The translations under genes were made by a program, and so were the position numbers. Below are positions 39,656 to 48,124 of a stretch of 64,000 nt of DNA, piece after piece. Source of the stretch: an uncultured SAR86 cluster bacterium (GTDB taxonomy: Bacteria > Pseudomonadota > Gammaproteobacteria > Magnimaribacterales > D2472); assembly GCA_902594515.1 (NCBI GenBank), contig CACJML010000003.1, positions 184,375 through 248,374 of the forward strand, in the 5' to 3' direction. The notes below the pieces were generated by a model. That model searched no databases. It saw only the letters and a list, made by a program, of their open reading frames with translations, and was not told where the DNA came from. How positions within the stretch are numbered: position 1 is the first letter of the stretch; each line of letters opens with the position of its first letter.

Positions 39656-39727
39656 ATATCCTTTATGTTTAAAAAAAAGTGACATTTTGTCATTTAAATC
39701 ACATATTTTTTGATATATCATAAATTT

Positions 39728-39931
39728 ATGCAGAATATTTTGGAATCAGTTTCAACTCATATACAGGATTGGGGTAAGGCCTGGTTTGGATTGATATTCT
39801 GGGGCAGCATCTTTAATGCGTTGTTTTCTTTTAATCCATTTCAAGCAATGGATCTAAATATCAACATTTTTCCTTATTTACTAGGTCTGAGTCTGGGTTT
39901 GGTTGCTAAGTTTAGAGGGCGTTGGATTTGA
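39728..39931 (+). CDS. Small membrane protein upstream of desaturase
   Basis: 67 aa with two hydrophobic segments (about residues 17-34 and 46-60) and no recognised family motif. ATG 39728 is chosen over a TTG at 39710. Its TGA shares a TTGA overlap with the desaturase start, so the two are probably translated together and the small protein may assist the desaturase in the membrane (inference from context only). Confidence 0.6.
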   Translation: MQNILESVSTHIQDWGKAWFGLIFWGSIFNALFSFNPFQAMDLNINIFPYLLGLSLGLVAKFRGRWI

Positions 39932-40824
39932 GAACTGATAATTTAAATATTCCTGATGAATTTTCTTTTGAAAAAGAAAAAGAGATAGCTAGATCATTTG
40001 CTCAAAGATTTCAGTGGGAAATGATGATAATTGGGCTTGGTCAAGCATTTATTTGGTTATCAATGTGGTTTTTAGTTATTAATGGCTCTATTTCGTTATT
40101 GGCAGGATTTTTTGTTGCAACATTTTGTGCATGTCTAGCATATCTACCATCTCATGAAGCTCAGCATGGAAATTATTCTAGAGGGAATCGAAAGAAAAAA
40201 TGGCTGGATTCTTTGATTGGAAATATTTCTTTAATAACTTTGATGTATCCCTATCCAATCATGCAGGTAACTCACATGAAGCATCATGCTTACACAAATG
40301 ACCCGGAAAAGGATGTTGATTACGATATTGTGAGTTGTAAAAACATTTGGGAAGTATTTTTAGCTACTGCAGATGGAACTGATAAATATCAAGGAATATA
40401 TGATACCTATAAAGATGATCAAAATTTTGTCAATAAATTTAGCCAAGGACTTTTAATTAGCTGGGCGCTAAGATTTGCACAATTAATCTTAGTCATTCTT
40501 TTCCCCTTAGAAACACTGTTTTTATGGTTTCTGCCAAGAAAGATAGGGACTTTCTATACTGCTTTATATTTTTCATGGTACCCACATCATGGTCTTGGAA
40601 TTGGCAGGTATAGGGATTCCATGTTTTGGGTTAATTATTTACCTAGATATTTAACACATTCAATGCAACTTCATTTTGTTCATCATCTTCATCCCAATAT
40701 TGGTCATTGGAGTGAGCCTGAAGCAATTATTGCTTTAAAGCCTTTTTTGTTGGCTCGAGGAGTTCCAGGTGCAGAACAAATCCCTGATAAAATAAATTAC
40801 AGATCTCTGATTAAAAAGGCTTAG
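39928..40824 (+). CDS. Membrane fatty-acid desaturase/hydroxylase family protein
   Basis: 298-aa integral membrane di-iron enzyme. Three His boxes: SHEAQHGN (about residue 75), HMKHHAYTN and HFVHHLHPNIGHW, with hydrophobic helices between. The family covers acyl-lipid desaturases and beta-carotene hydroxylases; a carotenoid substrate is possible but not shown. TTG 39928 gives a 4-base overlap with the preceding gene; a TTG two codons earlier is also in frame. Confidence 0.82.
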   Translation: MRTDNLNIPDEFSFEKEKEIARSFAQRFQWEMMIIGLGQAFIWLSMWFLVINGSISLLAGFFVATFCACLAYLPSHEAQHGNYSRGNRKKKWLDSLIGNISLITLMYPYPIMQVTHMKHHAYTNDPEKDVDYDIVSCKNIWEVFLATADGTDKYQGIYDTYKDDQNFVNKFSQGLLISWALRFAQLILVILFPLETLFLWFLPRKIGTFYTALYFSWYPHHGLGIGRYRDSMFWVNYLPRYLTHSMQLHFVHHLHPNIGHWSEPEAIIALKPFLLARGVPGAEQIPDKINYRSLIKKA

Positions 40825-40887
40825 ACTCTTTTTCATAATCCCATAAATTTTTTTGTGTTAGTATTTATTCATACTTGGAGAATAGTT

Positions 40888-41694
40888 ATGCAATATAAAT
40901 TCATACCTTTTGTTTTACTTGGACTAATCTCATGCTCAGAAATGAGCCAAAATGATGTTGGCCCCACATGGCAAGATGTTGGAGTGAGCTTCTACAATGA
41001 AGTACTTGAATGTAATGCCGGGCCAAAATATTCCCCAGAATCTTTGAAGCAAATGCTTTCTGAATATAGAGACCTAGTTAATGATGAAAATCTTTTAGGA
41101 GCTTGGGGGTATGCACCCACAGAGGAAAATACTCGTGTTGATAATGGCTGGTGGGAATTACAATGGACTTCGAAAATGGCAGCTGATGCTGGATGGGCAA
41201 GCTGGACATCCAATGATGATGTCTCGGCATGGTCAGAAAAATATCAAGAAGTACTTCAATGTGATGCTGAAAACAGAAGCTCATGGATGTTTGTCATGGG
41301 AACTGATCCAACAGCATTTGGCGACTTTAACCAGGATGACCCGTCATTTGCTACAGCTTTTATTCCTTGTAATCTGAATGATGGAAAAACTCCAGATGAT
41401 TTAGAGGCAGCATTAGTCAAATATAACGAATGGTTGGATTCATTAGATAAATCAGTTTATGACTCTGCATATACATTTGGTTTATATTTCCCTGCTTTTG
41501 AAACTAATGAAATAGATTATTGGTGGGGTAATTTCCATCAAACTTTTGAAGGAATGCAACAAGGGAATGAGGCTTGGGAAGAGCCAGAAGCAATGGATGC
41601 TAGAAGTGCTCTAGAGGAAGTTAGCACATGTGGAAATCCTGATCTGTATAACTCACAGACTATCTACGATCCGCTAAACCCAAAACTTTCATAG
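40888..41694 (+). CDS. Putative lipoprotein with two homologous Cys-bounded domains
   Basis: 268 aa. Signal peptide with lipobox LISC (Cys16). The mature protein shows two similar units of about 85-90 residues. Unit 1 runs Cys42 to Cys125, with a helix rich in Glu/Leu, then aromatic DNGWWELQW and an ESW-type end. Unit 2 runs Cys161 to Cys248, with DLEAALVKYNEWLD, then IDYWWGNFHQTFEGMQQGNEAW. The Cys pairs could form disulphides. The pattern suggests a tandem alpha+beta barrel, but that is inference. ATG 40888 has GGAGA 7 nt upstream. Function unknown. Confidence 0.75.
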   Translation: MQYKFIPFVLLGLISCSEMSQNDVGPTWQDVGVSFYNEVLECNAGPKYSPESLKQMLSEYRDLVNDENLLGAWGYAPTEENTRVDNGWWELQWTSKMAADAGWASWTSNDDVSAWSEKYQEVLQCDAENRSSWMFVMGTDPTAFGDFNQDDPSFATAFIPCNLNDGKTPDDLEAALVKYNEWLDSLDKSVYDSAYTFGLYFPAFETNEIDYWWGNFHQTFEGMQQGNEAWEEPEAMDARSALEEVSTCGNPDLYNSQTIYDPLNPKLS

Positions 41695-41709
41695 TATTAG
41701 ATCTCTTAA

Positions 41710-41734
41710 CAAGGGCATATAAGCCCTTGTTTTT
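41710..41734 (+). terminator. Rho-independent terminator after the lipoprotein gene
   Basis: Perfect 7-bp stem CAAGGGC/GCCCTTG with a 6-nt loop, followed by TTTTT. It lies 16 bp after the lipoprotein stop and at the 3' end of the convergent DUF1330 gene. Confidence 0.85.
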
Positions 41735-42044
41735 ATCTTTTCATTTGTTTTATAAAAGATAAAAAGTTTGTGGTTGTACCATTCCTTCTATGTTCTGAGA
41801 GTTCCTGATATTCAGGATCACTGTACCAACGCTCAGCATCATCTGATTTTTTAAAGCCAAATAATATTGTTCTTCCCTTCAGAGGAGTCAGCCCTTCATT
41901 ATTTTTTACGTTGTCATCAAAGGTAATAAATTCACCATTATGTTTTTTAAGAATTGGAAAAAATCCCTTTTCGTATTTTCTATACTCTTCAGCATCCAAT
42001 ACCTCCAGATTTGCTATTACGTATGTTTCAAATTTTTCCATCAC
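41733..42044 (-). CDS. DUF1330 family protein
   Basis: 103 aa, a small dimeric alpha+beta barrel family: YVIANLEVLDAEEYRKYEKG, GRTILFGFKKSDDAERWYSDPEYQEL. Biochemical function of DUF1330 is unknown. Its ATG overlaps the hflX stop by 4 bp, so it is the downstream gene of an hflX operon. Confidence 0.85.
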   Translation of the reverse strand: MMEKFETYVIANLEVLDAEEYRKYEKGFFPILKKHNGEFITFDDNVKNNEGLTPLKGRTILFGFKKSDDAERWYSDPEYQELSEHRRNGTTTNFLSFIKQMKR

Positions 42045-43324
42045 GCCTCCATTCTCTCATCTTTATTTTTAGGGAATTTCACCCATTTATCTAAGTTAAG
42101 TTTTTCAAATAATTTATTTTCTATTTCTATGCTTAATGACAAACGACCTTCATTCGTTAGGGATTCATCAAAAACCTTCCCCGAGTTATAAATTCTAGAT
42201 CTTAGGCTACCTAGTTCTAAAGGTATCTCAATGATGCCAGAGAAAGAGCTCGATTTTATTTGATTTCTTATAGCTACTTTAATTTCATTGAGACCGTCAC
42301 CTGTTATGGCAGAACAGCATATATTTCCAAAAGATCTTATAGAACTTATACGATCATCACTTAGTTCATCGGATTTATTAAAAATATTAATTATTGGGGT
42401 TAATTCAAGATCTAAGGTCTGCAGTATCTTATTTACCTCATTAATTTTTTGCTGTCGGTCTTCATCATTAACATCAATAACATGAAGAAGAAGATCTGCA
42501 TTTTCAAGATCTTCGAGTGTAGCTTTAAAGGATTCGATTAGATTGGTGGGAATATTAGATACAAATCCAACTGTATCTGAAATAATTACATTAGCACCAT
42601 ATCCATCTTTCAAAGCTAGTTTTTTGGTTTTGGTATCGAGTGTTGCAAAGAGCTGATCTTTAACATACGTTTCCCCTTTGGTCAGAAGATTAAATAACGA
42701 GCTTTTGCCAGCATTTGTATAGCCAACTAGAGATACTTGAAAAACATCAGACTTTTTTCTTGCATAGCGGTTAATACGTTTTTGGTTATGATTTCTATCA
42801 AGCCTCCTATTTAAATTTTTTATTCTATCTCTTAATAGTCTTCTATCAGTTTCTAGCTGAGTTTCACCAGGACCCCTGAGCCCAATACCACCTTTTTGGC
42901 GCTCTAGGTGACTCCAACCCCTAACCAGTCTGGTAGAAAGATAAGAAAGTTGAGCTAATTCAACTTGAAGTTTACCAATATGGCTATCAGCACGGAGTGC
43001 AAAAATATCCAAGATTAGGCCTGTTCTATCAAGCACTCTCTTTTTTAAAAATTTCTCAAGATTTCTTTCTTGAGATGGCGACAAATCACAATTAAATATT
43101 ATTAAATCTACTTGAAGCTTGGAAGCCGAATCTTTAATCTCTTGTAATTTTCCTTTTGAAATAAAATGAGAGGGAGTAATGAGTTTTTGCTCAAAAATAA
43201 AATGCTCAGACACAGCACCACCTGTTGCAATAGCTAATTCCTCAAATTCAAAGCTTGATGAATGAGCAAACTTCCCAGGGGATACTAATATTATATTTTG
43301 AGGCGGGGTGAATGAACTAATCAA
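42041..43324 (-). CDS. hflX: Ribosome-associated GTPase HflX
   Basis: 427 aa. GTPase rescuing stalled or heat-damaged ribosomes. N-terminal HflX domain (DLIIFNCDLSPSQERNLEK, VLDRTGLILDIFALRA), the LRGPGETQLETDRRLLRDRI motif, and G-domain boxes GYTNAGKSSLF, DTVGF and NKSDE. The apparent start is TTG 43324 with no Shine-Dalgarno; a later start would trim the N-domain. hfq and the other genes of the E. coli hflX locus are absent. Confidence 0.95.
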   Translation of the reverse strand: MISSFTPPQNIILVSPGKFAHSSSFEFEELAIATGGAVSEHFIFEQKLITPSHFISKGKLQEIKDSASKLQVDLIIFNCDLSPSQERNLEKFLKKRVLDRTGLILDIFALRADSHIGKLQVELAQLSYLSTRLVRGWSHLERQKGGIGLRGPGETQLETDRRLLRDRIKNLNRRLDRNHNQKRINRYARKKSDVFQVSLVGYTNAGKSSLFNLLTKGETYVKDQLFATLDTKTKKLALKDGYGANVIISDTVGFVSNIPTNLIESFKATLEDLENADLLLHVIDVNDEDRQQKINEVNKILQTLDLELTPIINIFNKSDELSDDRISSIRSFGNICCSAITGDGLNEIKVAIRNQIKSSSFSGIIEIPLELGSLRSRIYNSGKVFDESLTNEGRLSLSIEIENKLFEKLNLDKWVKFPKNKDERMEA

Positions 43325-43397
43325 TTAATTTTCTATAACTATGTTTACATTTAATCATTAGTAAAAAAACATTACCATAGTCAAAATCAATTTTATT

Positions 43398-43877
43398 ATG
43401 AAAGAAATTTTTCCTTACGAAGGTAGGTCTGTCACTGTAACTCAAGACATGTGTGACTTTAATGGACACATGAATGTGAATCACATTAAAGCCGTTTTTG
43501 AACAAGGTTGGGAATTTGGCAGCAAAGAATTTGGTTTTAATGATGATTATTTTAAAGAAGGTTTTTCATCATTTACACTGGAAGATAATTATCGATTTGC
43601 AAAAGAATTTCTTTTGGATCAAGTGATTTATCCAAGATTTAAGCTTTTCAATGTTAATGAAAAACTTTTCCATATGATTGGTGTGCTTTTTGATTCGGAA
43701 GAAAATATTTGTGCAATGTACGAAACCATTGAGGGGCACATTGATATGAGCTTGAGAAAGATAGCGCCTATGAAATCCTCCATGTTAGAGAATATGCTTG
43801 ATATCAAGAAATCTCATGATGCATGTGGAGAACCGCCTTATAACATTAGGTTAAAAATAAGAGAGCTCAAAAAATAA
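43398..43877 (+). CDS. Hotdog-fold thioesterase-like protein
   Basis: 159 aa, 4HBT-like: DMCDFNGHMNVNHIKAVFEQG matches the active-site strand/helix of acyl-CoA thioesterases of the carnitine-dehydrogenase-associated type, followed by YRFAKEFLLDQVIYPRFKLF. Substrate unknown. It precedes an SDR by 15 bp and a TM2 gene, likely one small operon 2 kb before the steroid cluster. Start ATG without Shine-Dalgarno. Confidence 0.75.
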   Translation: MKEIFPYEGRSVTVTQDMCDFNGHMNVNHIKAVFEQGWEFGSKEFGFNDDYFKEGFSSFTLEDNYRFAKEFLLDQVIYPRFKLFNVNEKLFHMIGVLFDSEENICAMYETIEGHIDMSLRKIAPMKSSMLENMLDIKKSHDACGEPPYNIRLKIRELKK

Positions 43878-43892
43878 ATTGCGAGGTAAGTA

Positions 43893-44687
43893 ATGAGTAA
43901 ATATGTATTAATAACAGGTGCTTCAGCAGGTATTGGCCTTGAAATAGCTAAAGAGTTTGCAGCTAAAAAATTTAATTTAATTCTAGTTGCTAGAAGAGAG
44001 GAAAGGCTCTCAGTTATAAGCAAAGATTTAGTTCAAAAGTATAATATACAAGCGACTTACATCGTAGCGGATTTGTCAGATCCTTCTTCTCCTCAGATGA
44101 TATACAACAAAACACATGCACTTGGACTTAATGTAGAGATATTGGTTAATAACGCGGGGTACAGCATCAATAAAAAGTTTCACTCAACGGATGAGCTGGA
44201 AGAAGATAATTTTTTAAGAGTGCTTGGTATTTCGGTTATCCATCTTACCAAGCTTTATTTAAAGGATATGCTCTCTAAAAATAGTGGAAGAATTATGAAT
44301 GTATCTTCATTAGCTGCATTTGCGCCTCCTGCTACAGGCTGGGGAGCAATGTATGGACCCATCAAAACATTTATCAATAGATTTGGAGATACCATAAATA
44401 TTAACTATAACTCCAAAGGCATTACAGCAACCAATGTTTGTCCAGGATTTACCGTTACTGAGTTCCATACTGCCAGTGGCATGCAAGATGCAATGGACAA
44501 AGTACCTGCAATTATGAAGCATGATTCCAAATATGTTGCAAAAGGGGCTGTTAAAGCTACCCTCAAAGGTAAACAAGTATGGGTGCCGGGACTTTTAAAT
44601 AAAACTCTTGCATTTATTTGTAATGTTTTTCCATCTAGTTTGGTAATAAAACTTAGTTCTAGACTTGCAGGCGGGCGCTATGAATGA
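43893..44687 (+). CDS. Classical SDR oxidoreductase
   Basis: 264 aa, DltE/YqjQ-like short-chain dehydrogenase. TGASAGIGLEIA cofactor loop, NNAGYS, catalytic Ser in NVSSLAAF and YGPIK (Tyr and Lys present), then CPGFTVTEFH. An Arg pair after the second strand (ARREER) favours NADP(H). GAGG precedes the ATG. The hydrophobic C-terminus could be membrane associated. Substrate unknown. Confidence 0.85.
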   Translation: MSKYVLITGASAGIGLEIAKEFAAKKFNLILVARREERLSVISKDLVQKYNIQATYIVADLSDPSSPQMIYNKTHALGLNVEILVNNAGYSINKKFHSTDELEEDNFLRVLGISVIHLTKLYLKDMLSKNSGRIMNVSSLAAFAPPATGWGAMYGPIKTFINRFGDTININYNSKGITATNVCPGFTVTEFHTASGMQDAMDKVPAIMKHDSKYVAKGAVKATLKGKQVWVPGLLNKTLAFICNVFPSSLVIKLSSRLAGGRYE

Positions 44688-44913
44688 TGTGAGTATTTCA
44701 AAAAAAAATATATTACCTACTTTTCTTCTGTTTATAGTTCTCTCATGGCCTTTTGGCGCACATAGGTTTTATCTCAGAAGGTACGCTTCAGCAATTTTAT
44801 TTATTATTACCATTGGTGGGCTTGGTATTTGGTGGATTGTTGACTTTATTTTAATTGTTACTGGCGAGATGAAAGATGACCAAGGCAAGAAAGTTAGCAG
44901 ATGGGTGGATTAG
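44680..44913 (+). CDS. TM2 domain protein
   Basis: 77 aa. Two transmembrane helices with the TM2 signature: WPFGAHRFYLRRY between them, then GGLGIWWIVDFILIV. Family function is unknown. The ATG lies within the SDR end (8-bp overlap); the stop overlaps the convergent MBL gene by 4 bp. Confidence 0.8.
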   Translation: MNDVSISKKNILPTFLLFIVLSWPFGAHRFYLRRYASAILFIITIGGLGIWWIVDFILIVTGEMKDDQGKKVSRWVD

Positions 44914-45563
44914 GAGCTTAGAGCAGCATCAGATACAAACATATTATTAATCCTTTCATCTCCGAATGTTGATGTTGGACCGTGTCCTGAAATAAATGTA
45001 ATTTCATTTCCTAAAGGCCAAAGCTTATTCTTGATGGAACTAAGTAAGTCATTATGATTGCCTCTGGGTAAATCTGTTCTCCCAATCGAACCCTTAAACA
45101 AGACATCCCCAACAATCGCCAATTTGGAGGGCTCATGCACAAAGACAATATGGCCCGGGGTATGCCCGGGACAAAAAATTACGTCAAGAATCAGCTCCCC
45201 TAAGCTTACTTTATCGTTGTCATTCAACCAAAGATTAGGAGTGCAGTTTTGAGCTTCCATCCCAAACATAGCTCCCTGATCTTTGAGAGAGTCCAACAAA
45301 AATTTATCTTCTTTGTGTGGTCCTTCAATAGTAATGTTTAAAGTTTGAGATAGTTGCATTGCACCACCAGCATGATCTGCGTGGCCATGAGTCAAAAGTA
45401 TTTTTTCTGGGATAAGATCAAAGTCTTTTGCAATATGAAGCAGCTTATCAATATCACCACCAGGATCAACAAAAGCACATTTCTTTGTATTCTCACAGTA
45501 AATTATCGGAGCATTTTGCTCAAACGGTGTTACCGGATTAATTAGGGCTTTTAGTGATGACAT
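44910..45563 (-). CDS. MBL-fold hydrolase, glyoxalase II-like
   Basis: 217 aa. Metal motif THGHADHAGG, then CPGHTPGH, GDVLFKGSIGRTDLPRG and SGHGPTSTFGDE. This is the YcbL/type II glyoxalase-like subgroup hydrolysing thioesters such as S-lactoylglutathione; the substrate is unproven. Divergent from the HsaC-like gene with only 38 bp between the start codons, so a shared promoter region is likely. Confidence 0.88.
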   Translation of the reverse strand: MSSLKALINPVTPFEQNAPIIYCENTKKCAFVDPGGDIDKLLHIAKDFDLIPEKILLTHGHADHAGGAMQLSQTLNITIEGPHKEDKFLLDSLKDQGAMFGMEAQNCTPNLWLNDNDKVSLGELILDVIFCPGHTPGHIVFVHEPSKLAIVGDVLFKGSIGRTDLPRGNHNDLLSSIKNKLWPLGNEITFISGHGPTSTFGDERINNMFVSDAALSS

Positions 45564-45601
45564 TGCTACAATATATTAATAAATAAAAAGGACTTTTTTA
45601 A

Positions 45602-46507
45602 GTGAAAATACAATCATTGGGGTATATCTTAGTTGAAACTAAAGATCTTTCTGCGTGGGATCATTATGGTCAGGAAGTTTGTGGATTCATGAAACATCCT
45701 GATTTTTCTGATGAAGAAAAGCTTTTTCTTAAAATCGATTATGAACCATTTAGATTTATCGTACAAAATGGCCCCGAAGAAAAATTTATACTTGCAGGAC
45801 TAGAGTTGGGTGATGCATCTGCATTAAATGATGCAAAGAAGATTTTTGATGAACTAAATATTAATTATCAGCAGCTTTCAGCTGACGATCTTTTTACTCG
45901 ACAGATCACAGATGGCATTTCATTTAATGACCCTGCAGGCAATCTGATCGAGCTTTATCATGGCAGACTAAATGATGAAACGAAATTTACCTCACCAAAA
46001 GGCATTTCTGGTTTTGTGACTAAAGATCTTGGATTCGGTCATGTTGTTTATGCTGCATTAAATATTGAAGAAACCCACGATTTTTATATCAATGTGCTCG
46101 GTTTTGGAGACTCAGATATCATGAATTTACAAATGAGTCCTAATCCTGAAGACCCAAAGATGAAGTTGTATTTTATGCATTGCGATAATAAGCGGCACCA
46201 TACTGTAGCGATAATGCAATCGCCAACACCTCCCTCTGGTTTAGTTCATACCATGGTTGAGGTAAAAACTATTGATGAGGTTGGCGAGGCTCTAGATCGA
46301 GCAATCAATAATGACATCCACATCTCTTCATCATTGGGAAGACATATGAATGACAAGATGGTTTCTTTTTACATGCAAACTCCAGGAGGTTTCGATCTAG
46401 AGTTTGGCTATGATGGTGATCAACCCGATTGGTCAAAGCATCAAACAACATCCTCACCAGCACCGAGCTATTGGGGTCATGTATTTACTCCACCACCAGA
46501 AAAATAA
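45602..46507 (+). CDS. hsaC: Extradiol ring-cleavage dioxygenase, HsaC/BphC-like
   Basis: 301 aa, two-domain VOC extradiol dioxygenase. In the steroid pathway HsaC cleaves the catechol ring of 3,4-DHSA, the secosteroid made from ring A. Fe(II) ligands are visible in order: His in GFGHVVYAAL, His in SGLVHTMVEV and Glu in GFDLEFGYDG; acid-base residues His (KRHHTVAIM, LGRHMND) and Tyr (VSFYMQTPGG) are also present. GTG start with AAGGA 9 nt upstream. Substrate is inferred from the ipd and hsa genes that follow; biphenyl-type catechols are the alternative. Confidence 0.85.
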   Translation: MKIQSLGYILVETKDLSAWDHYGQEVCGFMKHPDFSDEEKLFLKIDYEPFRFIVQNGPEEKFILAGLELGDASALNDAKKIFDELNINYQQLSADDLFTRQITDGISFNDPAGNLIELYHGRLNDETKFTSPKGISGFVTKDLGFGHVVYAALNIEETHDFYINVLGFGDSDIMNLQMSPNPEDPKMKLYFMHCDNKRHHTVAIMQSPTPPSGLVHTMVEVKTIDEVGEALDRAINNDIHISSSLGRHMNDKMVSFYMQTPGGFDLEFGYDGDQPDWSKHQTTSSPAPSYWGHVFTPPPEK

Positions 46508-46509
46508 AA

Positions 46510-47382
46510 TTGAATAAAGTTATCACCACCAATGATTTCATATCTAAGCTAGAAGATGGAATGACCATTGGCATCGGGGGTTGGGGCGCACGTCGTAAAC
46601 CCATGTCTTTAGTAAGAGAAATATGCAGATCCAATCTCAAAGACTTAACTCTCGTAAGTTATGGCGGTCCTGATATAGGCCTGCTGAGTTCCTGCAAAAA
46701 AATAAGGAAATTAATATTTGGTTTTGTATCATTAGATTTAATTCCTTTAGACTCCCATTTTAGAAATGCTAGGCAATCAGGTGAGCTGCCTGATGTCGAG
46801 GAAATAGATGAGGGGATGTTGCAATGGGGGCTTCGTGCTGCAGGTATGAATCTTCCTTTTCTACCCACAAGAGTTGGCATCGGCACAGATGTTTTAAAAA
46901 ACAATCCCCATATTAAATTTGTAGAGTCGCCTTATGATGACAAAGAGAAACTCGTTGCAATGCCAGCTATTAAATTGGATGTTGCTTTATTGCATGTAAA
47001 TGAGTCAGACGAAAAGGGCAATACGCTAATATTCGGCCCTGATCCCTTCTTTGATGATCTCTTTGCACGTGCTGCCTCAAAAACATTTGTTTCAACTGAA
47101 AAATTAGTTGATTCAACAAGTTTCGATAAAGAAAAGGTTGCCAACTATAATCGATTCGAAAGAAACTTGGTTTCAGGCATCATACCGGACGAGGGAGGTG
47201 CACATCCAACAGCTTGTAATCCGAGTTACGGGATCGATCTAGACCATTTAAAAGAATACTCAAAATCTGCAAAAACTTTTGATGAGTATCAAGAAAAATA
47301 TCTTTTTGTTGATGAGGCGACCTACAAAAAAAATGTTGGCGGAATCAAATCAATTACCTCAATACCGCTAACTAAATTCTGA
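46510..47382 (+). CDS. ipdA: IpdA-like CoA-transferase-fold subunit (steroid ring C/D hydrolase)
   Basis: 290 aa, class I CoA-transferase alpha-like fold: MTIGIGGWGARRKPMSLVREI, LVSYGGPDIGLL, RAAGMNLPFLPTRVGIGTD and the long HVNESDEKGNTLIFGPDPFFDDL. In M. tuberculosis IpdA pairs with IpdB to hydrolyse open the last steroid ring of COCHEA-CoA. TTG 46510 is chosen, two bases after hsaC; upstream in-frame sequence overlaps hsaC and is not family-like. Abuts ipdB with a one-base overlap. Confidence 0.87.
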   Translation: MNKVITTNDFISKLEDGMTIGIGGWGARRKPMSLVREICRSNLKDLTLVSYGGPDIGLLSSCKKIRKLIFGFVSLDLIPLDSHFRNARQSGELPDVEEIDEGMLQWGLRAAGMNLPFLPTRVGIGTDVLKNNPHIKFVESPYDDKEKLVAMPAIKLDVALLHVNESDEKGNTLIFGPDPFFDDLFARAASKTFVSTEKLVDSTSFDKEKVANYNRFERNLVSGIIPDEGGAHPTACNPSYGIDLDHLKEYSKSAKTFDEYQEKYLFVDEATYKKNVGGIKSITSIPLTKF

Positions 47383-48122
47383 TGGCCGATCAATTTACAA
47401 TAAGCGAAATATGCATCTGCGAAGCTGCAAAAGTTTGGAAGGATGACGGGGAGATCTTAGCTACTGGTATAGGATTATTGCCTAGAATTGCAGTCGGGCT
47501 TGCTAAAAAACTCCACAATCCAGATCTCATGATGACCGATGGAGAGGCTTTTTTAATTGATCAACCTCATCCGTTAGGAGTTGGAGCAGAGCCATGCGTT
47601 GATGGCTATATGACATATTCTAGAGTGTTTGATGTTCTATGGAGTGGTGCAAGGCATGCAATGGTAACTCCAACCCAAATTGACAAATATGCTCATCTAA
47701 ATATAAGCAGTATCGGTAACTACGCACAACCAAAAGTACAATTGTTAGGAGTTAGAGGTTTTCCAGGAAATTCTATTAGTCATCGAAACAGCATCTTTAT
47801 TCCAAACCATTCTAAAAAGATATTTGTTGAAGGGTCGGTTGATATGGTTTCAAGTGTTGGTTTTGATGCTGATGACGTTGAACCATTAATAGGAAAAGTT
47901 ATTACAAATCTAGGAATTTTTGATTATCAAGGTAATAAAAATACACTCAGACTTTTATCAATTCATTCGACATCTTCCTTGGAAGAGATAAGAGATAATA
48001 CTGGTTTTGATTTTGAAATATTTTCTACGGATGAAACCACAAATCCAACCAAAGATGAATTGGATATAATTAGAAATGAGCTTGATCCAAACAACTTAAG
48101 ATCAAGTGTCATAGGAGAATAA
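47382..48122 (+). CDS. ipdB: IpdB-like CoA-transferase-fold subunit
   Basis: 246 aa partner of IpdA. Typical: ISEICICEAAKVWKDDGEILATGIGLLPRIAVGLAK, DGEAFLIDQPHPLGVGAEP, GARHAMVTPTQIDKYAHLNIS, LLGVRGFPGNSISHRNS. Length equals mycobacterial IpdB (about 250 aa). The pair would release a linear acyl-CoA from the D-ring residue of the steroid nucleus. ATG overlapping the ipdA stop. Confidence 0.88.
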   Translation: MADQFTISEICICEAAKVWKDDGEILATGIGLLPRIAVGLAKKLHNPDLMMTDGEAFLIDQPHPLGVGAEPCVDGYMTYSRVFDVLWSGARHAMVTPTQIDKYAHLNISSIGNYAQPKVQLLGVRGFPGNSISHRNSIFIPNHSKKIFVEGSVDMVSSVGFDADDVEPLIGKVITNLGIFDYQGNKNTLRLLSIHSTSSLEEIRDNTGFDFEIFSTDETTNPTKDELDIIRNELDPNNLRSSVIGE

Positions 48123-48124
48123 TT

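Noticed and set aside
39661..39710. Terminator hairpin after tRNA-Ser (TGACA/TGTCA)
   Set aside because: Stem is only 5 bp and there is no uninterrupted T-run after it, so it is not convincing.
45564..45601. KstR-type palindromic operator in the MBL/hsaC intergenic gap
   Set aside because: I looked for an inverted repeat in these 38 bp and saw only AT-rich sequence and the hsaC ribosome-binding site.
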